From Sabethes cyaneus (Eukaryota > Arthropoda > Insecta > Diptera > Culicidae), in assembly GCF_943734655.1 (NCBI RefSeq), contig NC_071355.1:30292964-30356963 (forward strand): a DNA stretch of 64,000 nucleotides, read 5' to 3'. Position 1 is the first letter of the stretch. Every line of letters begins with the position of its first letter. The position numbers and the translations under genes were made by a program. Positions 42,541-53,830 of the stretch are shown here, piece after piece. The notes beneath the pieces are model-generated. The model searched no databases. It had not been told where the DNA came from and saw only the letters and a program-made list of their open reading frames with translations.

Positions 42541-42938
42541 CCCTCTAGTTCCCAACCCTGCCAATTGGCGGGCTTCAGGAAAATCGTTATAAATCTACTA
42601 TGCTTATACGTTTTATGTTAATATCCATCCATAGCTTCTCATTATAGTCTAATCTAACTATTCGATTGGTTTGTTTGTTTTATTACATTAATTTGATGGA
42701 GATATTTCGTGCGAAACTTGAAAAATGCCAGAAAACCGAGAAAAAAATTATTTTGCTCTGCATAGTAAAAATTAAATTGCTGTAAATTGCTTATTTCTGG
42801 GAATAAATGAATAAAAAAGTTATTGGTGAGTAGGTGATAAGATGTATATCAAGATAGAAAAGAAATTTACTATAAAAAGTTTAAAAACTGGTCGATTTTT
42901 ATCAATGAACTGACCCCGCCAATTGGCGGGGTTGGGCA
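42541..42938. mobile_element. piggyBac-like MITE with palindromic ends
   Basis: A 398-bp unit flanked by TTAA at 42537-42540 and 42939-42942, the target site of piggyBac transposons. Its left end begins CCCTCTAGTTCCCAACCC, in the style of piggyBac CCCT termini. Inverted blocks containing CCCAACCC and CCAATTGGCGGG occur at both ends. The right block includes the perfect 20-bp palindrome ACCCCGCCAATTGGCGGGGT at 42913-42932. The right terminus lacks about 8 bases of the left one. No transposase frame. Confidence 0.6.
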
Positions 42939-43207
42939 TTAACGTCAACTTTTACCAGATTTTAAAAATCATATTTTTCGATAATTATTATACGACATTA
43001 CCATTGCCATACTTTACCATACCATACATTACCATACTTTATATCTCCACTTGAGAGGAACGAGAGGAATATACGACTGGGAACTATTCGAAGTAATAGA
43101 ATACCCAAAAGCAAGCTGTCAACTGATAAGGACATCAGTGGGCACGATCGTGGTTATTCTTTTGAATTCATTGCCAAATTTGAAAAGTTTCTGTGTCTGT
43201 TTGGAAA

Positions 43208-43760
43208 GATTCGCTTCCCACGGATAGTGACTATAGACAACGATGAACTGGAAGTGGTTGATGAGTTCATATATTTGGAATCTCTGGTCACCGCCGATAA
43301 TATAATGGGTAAGGAGATTCAATGATGCATTCAAGCTGGAAGTCATGTCTAGTTTCCCTCCGCAAGACGCTTTGATTAAAGTGCATACATCGCTGCATAG
43401 AGCTGACGAAGTATAAAACGCTATTAAGACCGGTAGTCCTCTACAAACTTGAGACAGTAACTTTGCTTACGGAAGAAATTCGTGCACGTATTTGAGCAAA
43501 AGATGTAGCGGACTATTTTGGGCGGAGTACAAACTAATATGAACCACAAGCTGTTGGCACTACTTGCAAAGGTTCCCATCGTACACCTGGCGAAAGATGG
43601 GATACTACGGTATGCCGACCACATCGCAACGATTCCAGATGACTATGCAGTGAAATCCGTTCTCTTCAAGAACCCCACCGATACCAGGAACAGAGGAGCT
43701 CACCGTGCTAGATGGCTCGATCAGGCTAAAGCCGACTTGCGTGTATCGAGATGCTCAGAG
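43208..43760 (+). pseudogene. RTE-like element fragment, C-terminal part
   Basis: Aligns with about 36596-37150 of the intact RTE-like element, keeping DDELEVVDEF-like sequence, GGVQTN, MNHKLLALL, PIVHLAK and NPTDTRNRGAHRARWLDQ. It has several frameshifts and stops and a deletion between GGVQT and MNH. The longest frame is 43518-43883. Confidence 0.9.
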
Positions 43761-44092
43761 AATTTTAAAATTTCGGGACAAATATATTTGCGGTTAAACG
43801 GCATATCTCAGCTCAATATGGTCTTCGGAAACTTTTTGAATCAAAAATTGATGCATATTTTGAAGGGATCGTCCAATAGTTAAGCGTTACTTAAACAACA
43901 ATTTAAGTAATAACTTTTTAAGTAAACTTTTTTTTCACCTTTTTGGTTTCAAAATATTAAAGATAAACCAATTTCAAGTAATTTTTCTGAAGATATCAAA
44001 CTTCTACCTTTTACCCATTTTCAGCAATAGACCTTTGTTTATAAACGACCCCTCAAATCACATTTCTTCTTGTAACATGTTTATGTTTTTTT

Positions 44093-44400
44093 TTTTGGGG
44101 CTCCGTAGCCGCAAGGTTACCAAGTCTGCTTTGACAAGCAAGTGGTCGTGGGTTCGAATCTAGGTTCGGCATCTCCATATACCCCTCCTTCATGCTGAAT
44201 TCTATATATTTACCCACTGAAGCCTCCTGACAGTACAAATGTCCCTCCTATAGTTAAGTGTACTGGTCAGAGGTACGAATGTGTCCTCGCCAGGGACGGC
44301 TATAATATGGGATAGTGCTGGCAGCGAGGAATAAGTGGGTAAAGTAGATCAAGCTTTGAAGGAAGGGTAAACCCCAATACACACTAGCACGCATAAATTT
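44093..44400 (+). mobile_element. tRNA-derived SINE
   Basis: After a T-run, GGCTCCGTAGCCGCAAGGTT (A-box-like) is followed about 55 bases later by GGTTCGAATCT (B box, near 44151). A body of about 240 bases without coding capacity follows. The tRNA-like head plus unrelated body is the SINE layout. The right boundary is approximate. Confidence 0.7.
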
Positions 44401-44635
44401 AATAAGCATATCGCTCACTCAATAGCGATTATAGCAAAAAGAAATGCAGTGCAGGTCATACAGCAAACACCCGGCCGATATTACAATAGATCAACTATAC
44501 TGGTCGCAGTAATGAGTCCACACATGAAAAAAAACATGTTTATTTCAACAGACAGCTTAATGTGATGTTCCACAAAATTTTTGACACATAAAAGAGGACT
44601 ATTTTTGCTGAAGACTGTTTTGCTTTATATGCACT

Positions 44636-45672
44636 AATTAATAAGATATAACTGATTATAGGTTAAAAACCGTCTGACGAAAAATCCGAATATCTTAGCC
44701 ATCTGCAATTAGTTTGCATACCAATTTGTAGCGAATTGTTAAAGTTATCTGCCCAAATGTGTATTTCAGAAAATATCTGGGAATACCATGGCTGGGAATA
44801 CCTGGGAATAGTGCGGATTTTTTTTTTAAACTTTTATAACTTAATAAATATGAGTGCTACCGTTAAATAGTCTTCACAGAAAATATGTATTTCAACCAGG
44901 CTTGGCATACACTTTGCGCTTTGATTTTGCTCTTTTGATTACTGCTCCTCAGCTAAATAGAATTTGAAAAAGTGGTGTATGGGGCATTTGTAGAGCTAGT
45001 AATTGTCTATAATATTGCTGAGGAAAGTGAAGTTTTATCTTTAGTATTTACGGCGCTGTAGGGTAGCAATGGCGTTGGTAGCAAAAAGAGCGCTCTTTTG
45101 CTACCAAGAAGGTAGCAGCCTTATAGCGCCATAAATACAAAATGTACAGTAATGCTTCCTTCAGCAATATTGTAGATCATAACAAATTCTACACACACCC
45201 CATACATCACTTTTTCAAATTTTGCTTGGCTGAGAAGCAGTAATCAAGAGAGCAAAATCGAAGCGAAAAGTGTATGCCAAGCCTGATTTCAACATACTGA
45301 ATAACTTTGTAGAACACTTGAAAGCTATAAAATAGACGTGTGCAAAGTTATTGAGTGTAATTGCTTTTTAAGTGCTCTTTTTTAAAACATCGTTATATTT
45401 CGCAACCGGTAAGAGATAGATAGTTACTTTATTCAGCAAAATTGCTCATTTTAGTATGTTCTACTACTTTTGGAGAAAAAACTTTCTTTTTGAAATTATT
45501 TAAGAAAATAAAAGTTTGTATCACCCTAACAGGTGAATTCATGGTCACCTTAATAGTGCAGGAAGATGTGCTATATTTCATTATTTTACTTCCCCGAAGA
45601 CACCACCCTTGAAAAAAATACACATTTTTCATCAGACGGTTTTTAACCAAAAATCAGTTATATATCTTATTA
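44636..45672. mobile_element. Element with ~55-bp inverted ends, split by a hAT MITE
   Basis: The left end (AATAAGATATAACTGATT then AACCGTCTGACGAAAAAT) returns inverted at 45618-45672. The interior outside the MITE has no recognisable gene. The MITE at 44897-45285 lies inside it. Confidence 0.7.
44897..45285. mobile_element. hAT-type foldback MITE with 8-bp target duplication
   Basis: 389 bp with inverted termini CAGGCTTGGCATACACTTT. They are flanked by the direct repeat ATTTCAAC (44889-44896 and 45286-45293). CAGG-type ends plus an 8-bp duplication are the mark of the hAT superfamily. Long imperfect arms meet near 45092. The interior is related to 47978-48369. Confidence 0.92.
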
Positions 45673-45693
45673 AGGCCATTGCAAATCATTTTC

Positions 45694-46175
45694 AAAGTTT
45701 TTGTCACCCCCCCCCCCCCCTTGGTAATTGGCTTGAAAAATTGGTGGTGAGGGGGGTGGGGGGAAAAAAAATAATTTGTAGGATATGAGTTAAATTTTTA
45801 TTATAAAATCAATTGCCTGTGGGCTCTATAGTCTGAAAACCTCGAAAAATGAGTGTACGAGTTGAGTTAACGTTGAGTTAATAAAGTTGAGTTATTTCGT
45901 GCTAGACGAAATAGAAATAGAAGTTCAAACAGTGGGATTTCCGAAACTCGGCCAAAAAAATTTTCTTTCGTTTTTGTCTTTTAGTTCGTAGATTTTTGCA
46001 TTAAAATTAACAACGTATTTATTAAAAGCAAGAATAGATTTGGTTTTCACGTTTAAACTTTAAGTAAAAATGCCTAAAATCCATATTTTTTTTTGCCCGA
46101 TTAAAAAAATCTCTTTGTTTTTTTTCGCTCCCCCCTCAGTGGCCCAAAACCGGAGGGACAAAAACTTTTAAATAT
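45694..46175. repeat. Repeat with poly-C and inverted ends
   Basis: TTTTTGTCAC followed by a long C-run (to about 45720) faces GGAGGGACAAAAAC and a C-rich run (46132-46138) in inverted orientation. The centre is AT-rich. A related GGGGTGGGGGCGAC segment occurs near 59310. The class is unknown. Confidence 0.5.
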
Positions 46176-47977
46176 TTGTAACTAGCTGACCCGACAAACT
46201 TCGTATTGCCACAAATTAACCTGTGTTGTACATAAATCATGAATCTCGGATGATCTTTGTCACAATCTCGAGTTTTGCAAGCCCCCCAGTGGGTGGCGCT
46301 TCCGACGGCGGGTCACCGGCAACACTCGCGACCGTCTCGTCCTGAATGATCTAGTGTTACTATAAATAGTTTTTGTGGTCTTGTATTGGCTAATGTTTTA
46401 TGGAAGAGTCTCGAATTTCTCGAGTTCGATTAGTTTTTGAGTTTCGCAAAAATTTCTGTTTTATTTGTGTGAGAGTCCATATCCCCCTACCACAGGGGTG
46501 AGAGGCCTCTAACTATCGTAAAATAAATTCAAGACTCCAAAATCTCCCACATGCCAAATTTGGTTCCATTTGCTTGATTAGTTCTCAAGTTATAAGGAAA
46601 TTTGAATTTCATTTGTATGGGAGCTCCCCTCTTAAAAGGGGAAAGGGTCGTAATTCACCATAGAAAAAATTTCTGCCATCTAAAACTCCCACATGCCAAA
46701 TTTGGTTCCATTTGATTGATTAGTTCTCGAGATGAGAGGAAATTTGCATTTCATTTGTATGGAAGCCCACCCTCTTAAAGGGGAGATGGGCCATAACTCG
46801 CTTTCTAAAGAAGAGAGGGGTCTCAATTCACCATAGAAAAAAATCTTGCGTCCAAAACCACTTAAATGTCAAATTTGGTTCCATTTGCTTGATTAGTTCT
46901 CGAGTTATGAGGAAATTTGTTTTTCATTTGTATAGGAGCTCCCCCCCCCCCTCTTAAAGTGGGGAAATCCATAGAAAACATACCATAGAAAATATTCTTG
47001 CCTACAAAAACACCCACATGATAAATTTGGTTCCATTTGCTTGATTAGTTCTAGAGTTATGAGGAAATTTGTATTTCGTTTGTATGAGAGCCCCCCCCCC
47101 TCTTAAAAAGGTAAGGGGTCCTAATTCATCATAGAAAAAATGGTTGCCTCTAAAAACACCCACATGCCAAATATGGTTCCATTTGCTTGATTAATTCTCG
47201 AATTATGAGGAAATTTGTATTTCATTTGTGTAGAAGCACCCGCTCTTAAAGTTGGGAGGGGTCCTAATTCACCATAGAAAATATTCTTGCCCTCGAAAAC
47301 TTTCACATGCCAAATTTGGTTTCATTTGCTTGATTAGCTCTCGAGTTATGAGGAAATTTGTATTTCATTTGTATAGGAGCCCCCCCTCCTAAAGTGAGGA
47401 GGGGTCCCAATTCATCATAGAAAAAAATTTTGTCTCCAAAAACACCTACGTGCCAAATTTTGTTCCATTTGCTTGATTAGTTCGCGAGTTATGAGGAAAT
47501 TTGCATTTCATTTGTATAGGAGCCCCCCCTCTTAAAGTGGGGAGGAGTTCTTATTTACCATAGAAAATATTCTTGCCCTCGAAAACTTTCACATGCCAAA
47601 TTTTGTTCCATTTGCTTGATTAGTTCTTCAGTTATGAGGAAATTTGTATTTCATGTGTATCGGATCCCCCCCTCTTAAAACGGGGAGGGGTCCCAATTCA
47701 TCATAGAAAAAATTTTTGTCTCCAAAAACACCCACATGCCAAATTTGGTTCCATTTGCTTAATTACTTCTCGAGCTATGAGGAAAATTGTGTTTCTTTGG
47801 TACAGGAGCCCCCCCTTTTAAAGTAGGGAGGGGTCCTAATTTACTATAGAAAATATTCTTGTCCTCGAAAACCTTCACATGCCAAATTTGGTTCCATTTG
47901 CTTGATTAGTTCTCGAGTTATGAGGAAATTTGTATGGAAGCCCCCATTTCAAAGAGGAGAGGAGTTATAATTCCCCT

Positions 47978-48369
47978 CAGGGATGGTTCGATCACTTTGA
48001 CTCAATTTTGATTCATTTGACAGTAGCGTCCTAACCGAGCAAAATTTGACAAATTGATGTATGGGACATTTGTAGATAATAACTAGATCTACAATTTTGC
48101 TTAATAAAGTGTTGCTGTATCTTTTATAGTTACGGTGCTACAATGCTAGTACATCATTAGTAACTAAATGAACGTTCATTTAGTTACAAAAGAGGTACTA
48201 GCATTGTAGCGCCGTAACTACAAAAGTTACAGCAACACTTTGTTTAGCAAAATTGTAGATCTAGTTATGATCTACAAATGTCCCATACATCAATTTGTCA
48301 AATTTTGCTCGGCTGAGACGGTAGTGTCAAATGAATCAAAATTGAGTCAAAGTGATCGAACCATCCCTG
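47978..48369. mobile_element. hAT-type foldback MITE with 8-bp target duplication
   Basis: 392 bp with inverted termini CAGGGATGGTTCGATCACTT. They are flanked by the direct repeat ATTCCCCT (47970-47977 and 48370-48377). The arms extend inward to the centre near 48175 (AATGAACGTTCATT). Its ATGTATGGGACATTTGTAGA segment is shared with the MITE at 44897, so both belong to one family. It interrupts a 143-bp unit. Confidence 0.95.
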
Positions 48370-48609
48370 ATTCCCCTTATAAAGAGGGGAGGGGTCTCAA
48401 TTTACCATAGAATAAATTCTTGTCACCGAAAATACCCACATGCCAAATTTTGTTCTATTTGCTTGATTAGTTGTCGAGTTATGCAGAAATTTGGGGGGTT
48501 TGAGGGGTTTCTAACCATCACTAAAACCTTTCCTGGCCCCAAAAAACCTCTACATGCATATTTTCATGCCGATTGGTTCAGTAGTTTTCGATTCTATAAG
48601 GAACATACG

Positions 48610-48644
<35 letters not shown>

Positions 48645-48659
48645 TGACAGACAGACAGA
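48610..48659. repeat. (ACAG)n microsatellite
   Basis: About twelve ACAG units with one substitution, at the 3' end of the 143-bp tandem-repeat element. Confidence 0.9.
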
Positions 48660-48755
48660 AATCCTTCTGTATAGGTATAGATGGCCTTACTTAAATTGTT
48701 GTTAAAGTAACACCTAAATATTGGACGACCCCTTCAAACGATGCATCATTTTTGC

Positions 48756-48897
48756 CTTTCTACTATATAAATATATAGTAGGTATAAAGGTATAGAAATC
48801 ACTTGGAAAACCGGAAATGGAAAGAAGGTCCTGCGGGCCGAATGTTATATACCATTCGACTCAGTTTCGAAAACTGAGCATTTTCTGTGTGTGTGTA

Positions 48898-48992
<95 letters not shown>

Positions 48993-49440
48993 CGCTTTTA
49001 ATCTCACTCACTTTTCTCGGAGATGGCTGGACCGATTTTAATGTTCTTAGTGTCAAATGAATGGTCTAGGTGTCCCATTGGTCGCTATTGAATTTCATTT
49101 TGATCGGACTTTTAGTTCAAAAGTTATGTATAAAAATACGAAAAATATGGGACTTCATTATCTCATAGATCCCTCAACCGATTTGAACAAAATTGATTGC
49201 ATATGAAAGAGGAGCCTTACAAACCCTTAACTTCCAAATTTCATGATGATTGGACTTGTAGTTTGAAAGTTACATAAAGAAATGTGAAAAAATAGTATTT
49301 AAAACATATTTTTGTAACATTTAAGAATTAATTCAATGAAAAACATCACACATTTTATTATTATTTGAAAATTACTGCTGAGATCTATCAAACGAAACCG
49401 AGTTATTTAAAATCGGACGGTTCATTCAAAAGTTATTCAA
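48756..49440 (+). repeat. Dispersed repeat with internal (GT)n
   Basis: The layout is ATTCGACTCAGTTTCGAAAA, then GT repeats, then CTCACTTTTCTCGGAGATGG and two diverged blocks containing GATCGGACTTTTAGTT or GATTGGACTTGTAGTT. This resembles an abundant mosquito intergenic repeat. No coding capacity. The left boundary is set where the inverted repeat at 48754 ends. Confidence 0.6.
48886..48990. repeat. (GT)n microsatellite
   Basis: About 105 bp of GT dinucleotides with one GTATGTATG interruption at the left. Confidence 0.97.
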
Positions 49441-49530
49441 ACTTTAACACTTAAGCACCGTATATTAAACCGTTAAAACGTGTGAAACCAAAACGTATCA
49501 ATCAAATGTTGATTGTATTCAATGTGTACG

Positions 49531-49652
49531 ATGTATGTATGTATGTATGTATGTATGTATGTATGTATGTATGTATGTATGTATGTATGTATGTATGTAT
49601 GTATGTATGTATGTATGTATGTATGTATGTATGTATGTATGTATGTGTATGT
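49531..49652. repeat. (ATGT)n microsatellite
   Basis: About 120 bp of ATGT tetranucleotides, nearly perfect. Open frames on both strands here are by-products. Confidence 0.97.
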
Positions 49653-49744
49653 GATGACAATTTGCAATGAAATTCAAGAAAAGTGAGAAACATGTCAATT
49701 GTCTGAAGTTTTTGAAGCCTCTTAGTGGAATACGAACTCTGAAA

Positions 49745-49928
49745 TAAAAGAAAAGAAAAAAACTTTTACCGACTAAATTCCACTATTTAATATTTATTCG
49801 CGACAGATACGTATACGCTTTGAAAAAAGACACTGATGAAGCCTGCATGTTGTAGGCGAACTACGTTTCCGTCGCAAATAAATATTAAATAGCGGGATTC
49901 AATTGCAAAGTTTTTTCTTTTCTTTGAT
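49745..49928. repeat. Inverted repeat with CTGATGA...GAA motif in the loop
   Basis: Arms of about 65 bp (AAAAGAAAAAAACTTTTACC to about 49810, and its inverse to 49928, sharing AATAAATATTAAATAG) flank a short centre. The centre reads CTGATGAAGCCT, then a loop, then AGGCGAA (49831-49861). This resembles the core of a hammerhead ribozyme but lacks a clean GAAA and helix III, so function is doubtful. Confidence 0.6.
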
Positions 49929-49929
49929 T

Positions 49930-52439
49930 TTAGATTTCAATTGACATTTTCTTCACTTGCTGTTACTCACAATTGCACGCAAAGCAAAAAGCGGAGAAAA
50001 GCAGTTAATTTAAGTATATAAGTATAGTGTTGTATAGGATCAAAATACTAGTGAGTTGATTTTTCCAAATAAATTTATACAAATTTCATACAAATTTTGC
50101 GCATCAATATATGCTCTTTTCAATCCATAGATACTAGAGCTTAGAAATGTTATATGAAAAATAGGAAGTAAACGTTGCACGGTAGTAACTTTGTAAGATT
50201 TGTTTTCGTTAGTGACATTTTAAAGGACAGATGTCTTATGTCATGTATCATGTTTTAATAAATAAATCAAAAATGACAAGCACTGGAAATCATATCGATC
50301 ATATTTCTCATTCTCAAGCATGTTTATGGCTCAGTTTTTGCACTATTTTTCGACCTCGTCTTGTTTTCCTAACCCTCTAACATTGTAAAAACGATGCGAT
50401 CAAGCTAATGACTAACTTTTCATGAAAGTACATTCAAAAGAAGCTCAAGTTTTGATTTTCATGCAAAAATAATTATCTGAAGGAGCGCCAGCTAAGAAAA
50501 AGTTCAATTTCTCTTTTTCATATCTAATGCTCTATTCAGTTATTTTTTCTAATTCAGATATATTGCAAAATTGAAGCCAAGCAAACTAATAGTAAAATTT
50601 TGAGATTAATCATTTTGTTGTAGATATCCTTTTTCTTCAAAAACGAAGTATAATAATAATTTTTCTGAACTCTTGTTTTCCAAAGATGCTAACTTTTGAA
50701 AGCATGGTATTAATATCAAAATATCAAAAAAAAAATCTACCCTTTGGGCTAAAACCACTCAAAAAAAAAAAATATCAAAAAATATGCTATGAACGCATAT
50801 TTCATATTGTCAGTTCAAAACAAGTTTCGTATGTGGCTCTGAAACCCAAAAGTTAAGGCCGACCGATTATAAAACTAAATAAGGTGTTCATCAAATAACA
50901 TAAATGACGCTTACAAGTATTTACGCACCCAAGGAAAGAAAATATAATTATTCTACGCAATACGTTGTGAATTTTACTGGCAAATAAGGATATTGAGGAA
51001 TACGGAACGGATATGTAAAAATATAGTCAAGTTAATTATAGATGTTCCTGAGAAATTAAATAATGATTATTGTGGCAGTAGAAAGGCTAGGTCACGCCGC
51101 TAGGTGGATTAATTCGGGTTTTTCATTCAAAAAGTTGCCCAAGATCACATTGAGCTGAGACATGCCGTTTAACCGCAAATAGGTTTATCTCGAAATTTTA
51201 ATTTCTGACCCATAGTGCAATAGATTAAGTGAGTTGATGGGATTTTTCTGGCCTTTTAAGAAGTAGCATTAATAGATGGTAGATGGATTTTTTGCAGGCA
51301 GTTAACTATTTCTCATAGCCTTGTAGTAGTGAGACAATTCTGTACTATTTTGTTATTATCTTGAAGCTGGTAGTTTTTTGAACAACCTTCCCGAAGACCG
51401 CAACTTTCTAGACAGTCAGCAGCGCAAAATACAGCCATTTACAAATCCCATGGATATAGACCACTATGTTTCGGAACGTTTTGGGGATTACGGTGAAAAT
51501 ATATATGAAATCATAGTGGTCTATGTACATTGGTGTGAATAAATCGTATATTTTGACAAAAGTTGGGATTTTTTATGTATTCTCATGTTGAATCACTTTA
51601 TACACTACGCATTAGAACAATTGGGTTGGAGAAAATAATTGTATAGAATTTATTATAGAGTCTTTTGGACAATTGCGTCATCTGTAAAATTAACTAAATG
51701 GTCAATAGACCACAATGGTCAATAGACCAATCGCTTCCAAAACAGGGTGCTTCTTTACGAGTCCGTCGAGGGGCGAAAGATCTAGGCGCCGGTTCCGTAA
51801 GACTCCATCCTCGATTAGAGCGATTAGAGCGATAGAAAACTGGATGCAGGGGGCGAAACTGTAGGAGAGCACGTAATGTCTTCAACGCATATGCTTCAGC
51901 ATTGAAGATCATCGGCTTGACGGCTGCTCGATTCGCTGAACCAAATTGATTGGTATATAATACTTGGCTATCCGGGTTTCGGGTCTATTTTACGTTTTTC
52001 GACCAGTGTCTATATTTTTGATAGCAGAACAAAGGTAAAAAGACAATATTGTTGCCTAGAAGCTATCCCGGTTAAAGGAATAAAATGGTTCGTTAAAAAG
52101 AGCCCAACAACTGATATGAAATATTTCAAGAGAATCAAATTAAATTTTTATCATTGCTGTGCAAATGTGAGTGTGCGATTTAACGATCCACTATGCCATT
52201 GCATCATTTTTTTCATTTAATATGCAAACCCTTAATGATTCATTTTTAATCGAGGAGACAAAAATTAGAATGATGGTTGGGTTAAATCAGCAAAATAATT
52301 AAAAAGATCATAGTAAGATGAACCTAATTCCGAATATTAATAAGCTATATTTACAAAATGAAGCTTACATTTGGGGCAGAGAACTCCGTCGGTGTATTCC
52401 CACTATAAAAAAAGACTCCGCAACATAGCTGGAATCATT
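49930..52439. other. No gene recognised
   Basis: AT-rich sequence. Small features only: TAGACCACTATG near 51457 with its inverse CATAGTGGTCTA near 51512, and an A-rich tract near 50760. The frame 51912-51694 on the minus strand has no recognisable domain. Confidence 0.5.
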
Positions 52440-53830
52440 CTTGTGTCTACAAGCTTACAACGAAAACATAAAAAGCATAGATTTGATTACGAAGCTCTAC
52501 ACAATTCCAAGTAAATGCGCCCTCATAATGCCTTGTACCAAATTCGCCTGTTCTTTGTTCTCATATGCTAAAAACCTATCGGTTGTGCCAGATTCCGAGC
52601 GAGTGTGTGAGCTGAACCAACATATCGACTCGATTCGGTGTAAATAGTACCGAAAATTCAAACCATCGACACATCGCCGAAGACTGACGAAGTTAAAACA
52701 AATCACGCGAAGCATATGCACGTTTCGAAATCTTCAACCCAACCGCATTCTGCTGAAAATCAAAACTCCAAACAATTTTCCCCGGCAAACAAACTTGGTA
52801 TCGAAAAAAAAAAATCAACATGCTGTTGCCAGCAACCTCCAACTGTATTACTTTCCGCTCAACTGTGTAAACAATGCCAATCCTCCGGTGCTCGGGCGAT
52901 CGACAACATGAACGCGCACCGGCGAAGCTTTTGCTTCAAGTTGTGTTTGGCAAGCGCGTGTAGTTGCATGCATTCGTTCCTACACACATAGTAGTGAAAT
53001 CTGGCCTCATAGGTCGCCTTCGGACCGGCTACATAATCCACACCACCCATCCCAAACTAATGCCACCATCCCCGTCGTCGACAGGGAAATTATGCTGGAG
53101 AAATATACCAACACACAGTTCCCCACACGACACTGGCGGTCGGTAGTACATGAGACGTGGTACGTGAACATATCTAGCTTAGTGGCTAAGCTTGGCCACT
53201 GTGCCTTGCATGTGCCGAGCAAAATGGTAACTACTATTTAGGTACATTACGTATGTACGAATGCAGAGCGCACGAGATGCTAGGAAAACCCTTGCCCATC
53301 GGATCGGTGCGGTGGTGTTGAAGCATCGCACACTGGCGCGCAGAGACGCAAGGCAAACCCGGGCTCGGGTGGACGCTGGAAGAGTTGCGGATTGTTTTGA
53401 AGAGAAAATTGCCGGCCCCACGATGGCCCACGGTGGGCACAACAAAACGGAGACCGAAACTGCGACATAAGCAGCGCTACGTTTATGAAAAAGGAAAAAT
53501 GCCTACCGATTGCTTCGAGTGACTAGCTATGCCACTGCCTGCCTATTACAGTTATTTTTAAACTTCTTTTTTTTTCTATCCCTGGTGGAGCTTCTTTTTA
53601 TAATACGATTGCTGAATGTCGTCGCCGTTGGTCTTCTTCCATCGTCGGCGTGTGGACTCCGCGCGGTTGGGACCCTTTTACGGTCGGTTTCTGTAATCGC
53701 TTGTTCGACCGCGGCCTGGTTAGGTGAAACTAGAGTTGTAAACGCTCGCGCTCGGCTGCCGGGATCCCCAATCTTGGAACGACGGAACTGGTCTGTCGGA
53801 AATTAAATAACCCAAACGAGTTTGGACCTC
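52440..53830. other. TE-poor island, fourth of four
   Basis: Relatively G+C-rich with no transposon recognised, and several short overlapping frames on both strands without recognisable domains. It could be regulatory or transcribed non-coding sequence. Confidence 0.45.

Larger units (their letters stand above)
46191..48690 (+). repeat. 143-bp tandem-repeat element, copy 1
   Basis: Begins ACTAGCTGACCCGACAAACT. It then carries about eleven diverged tandem units of roughly 143 bp, each with CACATGCCAAATTTGGTTCC, a GATTAGTTCTCGAGTTAT block and a CCCCCTCTTAAA block. It ends with an (ACAG)n tract and CTGTATAGGTATAGAT. A copy with the same 5' end starts at 63611. It is interrupted by a hAT MITE. 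No coding capacity. The start resembles a repeat class common in insect genomes, but I cannot name the family. Confidence 0.85.
43842..48754. mobile_element. Composite block bounded by ~65-bp inverted repeats
   Basis: 43842-43910 and 48687-48754 are inverted copies of each other. Both contain TTGAAGGGRTCGTCCAATA and ACAACAATTTAAGTAA. They enclose 4.8 kb holding a SINE, a 45-kb inverted-repeat element, a poly-C element and a 143-bp tandem-repeat element, with two hAT MITEs inserted into these. It may be one large element filled by nested insertions, or two facing copies of a smaller repeat. Confidence 0.55.

Noticed and set aside
44100..44165. Possible tRNA gene (A and B boxes)
   Set aside because: No complete cloverleaf or acceptor stem; the unrelated 3' body fits a SINE.
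48799..49693. His/Thr, Cys/Val and Tyr/Ile repeat frames
   Set aside because: Direct translations of (GT)n and (ATGT)n microsatellites.
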